From the NCBI GenBank assembly GCA_041399155.1, contig JAWKTI010000001.1, positions 1,922,001-1,986,000 on the forward strand: 64,000 nucleotides of DNA, given 5' to 3'. This document shows positions 62,907-64,000 of the stretch, one piece after another; the stretch's first letter is position 1; the number at the start of each line of letters is the position of its first letter. Origin of the DNA: Zavarzinella sp. (GTDB lineage: Bacteria > Planctomycetota > Planctomycetia > Gemmatales > Gemmataceae). Made by a program: the position numbers and the translations under genes. The notes beneath the pieces are model-generated. The model had not been told where the DNA came from and did no database searches. It worked only from the letters and a program-made list of their open reading frames with translations.

Positions 62907-64000
62907 ATGAAATTGTGTATGTATTCGCTGGTGCTGTTGGCTGGCACCACTCAACTCGCTTCTGCAGCCGATTTCGCTGGCAACTGGCGACTTTCGGTTC
63001 CCATTCAGGGACAGCGAGAAAGCTTCGATCTGAACATGTTGTTTATGTTCAGTGAAGTAGACGGTAAGTGGATCGCCGATTTCCTGGATACGGTTCCGGT
63101 GATAAAAATTGAAGCGAAAACTTCCATCGTAATTCGCGAACAACAAATCAGCCTGGATATCACTTTTGGACCGAACCGCTGGAAGTTTGAAGGAAAAATG
63201 GCTGATGATGGCAAAATGATCAAAGGGACATTGGATCAGGATGGCTCGCTGATTCTACTGGATTTGAAGCCTACCAAACTGAAAAGTCTCAGTAAAGATC
63301 TGTTCCAGTTTCAGAAAGAATTGCTCGATAGCAGTGCCACCGATCAGGAATTTTTTGGCAACCTGTTTCTTGTGCTTGATGGTGCAGAAAAAAACAAGAT
63401 GACCGAAGCGGACGTGCGTGCATATGTCGAAAAAGCGATGAAACGTGCCGAAGCCTATGGCACAAAATGGCAGGAAACAATCTCATTGCGGATTGCAGAA
63501 CGTTTGATTGGCCAACAGGCGTTTATCGCCATTGCAGTAGAGCAGGCCAAACTGCCAGAGCGACTGTTGACTCGTGACGATACTCTGCTGAAACAACTAA
63601 CTACTTTAGAGCGAATTGCCCAGATTTTTGAAAACAAGCGGGACGCCGAATTCAAAGAATACATGGCGAAAGTGGCTCGCCTGGAACCACGGGTATATGC
63701 AGATTACCTTCGCAATCAATTTCCATTTCAACCAGAAGCGTATGCCGGTCGTAAAGCTGCCAGCAACCGCGTTGCAGTTGTAGAACTATTCACAGGCAGC
63801 GAATCCGAAGGCAGCGTGGGTGTCGATCTGGCTGTTACAGGTTTGTTACAATCGTACAAACCAACGGAATTGCTCGTGCTGAGTTACCACGTGAATATTC
63901 CCGGACCAGACCCTTTAGCCAATGCGGAGACGGATGAAAGACTGAATTTTTACATCATCGATCAGGAAAAACAAAATACCCCGGCAATCTTTATTAATGG
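62907..64000 (+). CDS. Secreted DUF1223-like thioredoxin-fold protein (3' truncated)
   Basis: Starts at ATG 62907 after a strong ribosome site (AGGAGG, 62896-62901). It runs off the window end after 364 residues with no stop. A signal peptide (KLCMYSLVLLAGTTQLASAA) leads a beta-rich region (about 20-125), a helical middle (residues about 130-270), then a segment from about 288 (VAVVELFTGSESEGSVGVD) that lines up with the start of DUF1223, normally VVELFTSQGCSSCPPAD. Here both Cys are absent. The later YHVNIPGPDPLAN and TPAIFING parts match the same family. The fold is probably thioredoxin-like without redox Cys. Function unknown. Confidence 0.75.
   Translation, partial: MKLCMYSLVLLAGTTQLASAADFAGNWRLSVPIQGQRESFDLNMLFMFSEVDGKWIADFLDTVPVIKIEAKTSIVIREQQISLDITFGPNRWKFEGKMADDGKMIKGTLDQDGSLILLDLKPTKLKSLSKDLFQFQKELLDSSATDQEFFGNLFLVLDGAEKNKMTEADVRAYVEKAMKRAEAYGTKWQETISLRIAERLIGQQAFIAIAVEQAKLPERLLTRDDTLLKQLTTLERIAQIFENKRDAEFKEYMAKVARLEPRVYADYLRNQFPFQPEAYAGRKAASNRVAVVELFTGSESEGSVGVDLAVTGLLQSYKPTELLVLSYHVNIPGPDPLANAETDERLNFYIIDQEKQNTPAIFIN

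Noticed and set aside
1..64000. CRISPR arrays, tRNA and rRNA genes
   Set aside because: No regularly spaced repeats in non-coding DNA and no cloverleaf or T-loop-like sequences seen. Repetition at 9500-13600 is coding WD40 sequence.

Overview
The window (64 kb, roughly balanced base composition) looks like chromosome from a member of the Planctomycetota, most likely a Gemmata relative. Lineage hallmarks are a cytochrome-c/DUF1549/DUF1553 protein followed by a DUF1501 protein (57286-61786), a TIGR03000-like domain (842-1707), a BatA/VWA giant protein followed by a DUF4175-like coiled-coil protein (42495-51518), a huge WD40 protein (8564-13609) and lipid A genes lpxD-lpxI that imply a Gram-negative envelope. 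I see no rRNA, tRNA, CRISPR array, prophage or transposase. This is mostly housekeeping chromosome with several lineage-specific modules.

Layout. 1-5055: end of a cysteine hydrolase, an exported methyltransferase with a structured leader, and a three-gene ABC exporter operon. 5179-6913: alanine dehydrogenase, a pseudo-receiver protein and a two-cluster ferredoxin. 7018-8290: histidine phosphatase and an XRE-type regulator. 8564-13609: a ParA-like ATPase fused to three seven-bladed WD40 propellers. 13657-20194: sialate O-acetylesterase, CobW-type GTPase, and a 1278-residue bacteriophytochrome hybrid kinase. 20384-26958: family 4 uracil-DNA glycosylase, carbon-nitrogen hydrolase, lpxD-lpxI, ndk, aroA and an amidinotransferase-fold enzyme. 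27024-31442: a small membrane protein, a haem-binding sensor kinase with mutM, a likely small RNA with its own promoter and terminator, a 59-residue protein and prs. 31500-40690: a TPR protein, a lipid/glycan cluster (flippase-like, GT2, polytopic membrane protein) and valS. 40763-41444: hairpin repeats around an orphan gene. 41487-53432: an ABC permease, then a 10.9 kb co-directional operon of envelope proteins (BatA-VWA fusion, DUF4175-like, low-complexity secreted protein, Tat-exported terpenoid-cyclase-fold protein). 53479-64000: small unknowns, NPCBM-like secreted protein, LOG-family enzyme, STAS protein, the DUF1549/1553-DUF1501 pair, a second exported prenyltransferase-fold protein and a truncated DUF1223-like protein.

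Four genes are each broken by what looks like a one-base indel in or next to a short homopolymer (near 912, 33322, 56218 and 59978). In every case restoring one base gives a single intact reading frame whose length fits. This suggests sequence-level homopolymer errors rather than real decay, though programmed or real frameshifts cannot be excluded by reading alone. Three genes too short for usual cut-offs (27119-27286, 30243-30422, 57182-57289) are proposed, together with one orphan small RNA (30004-30117).
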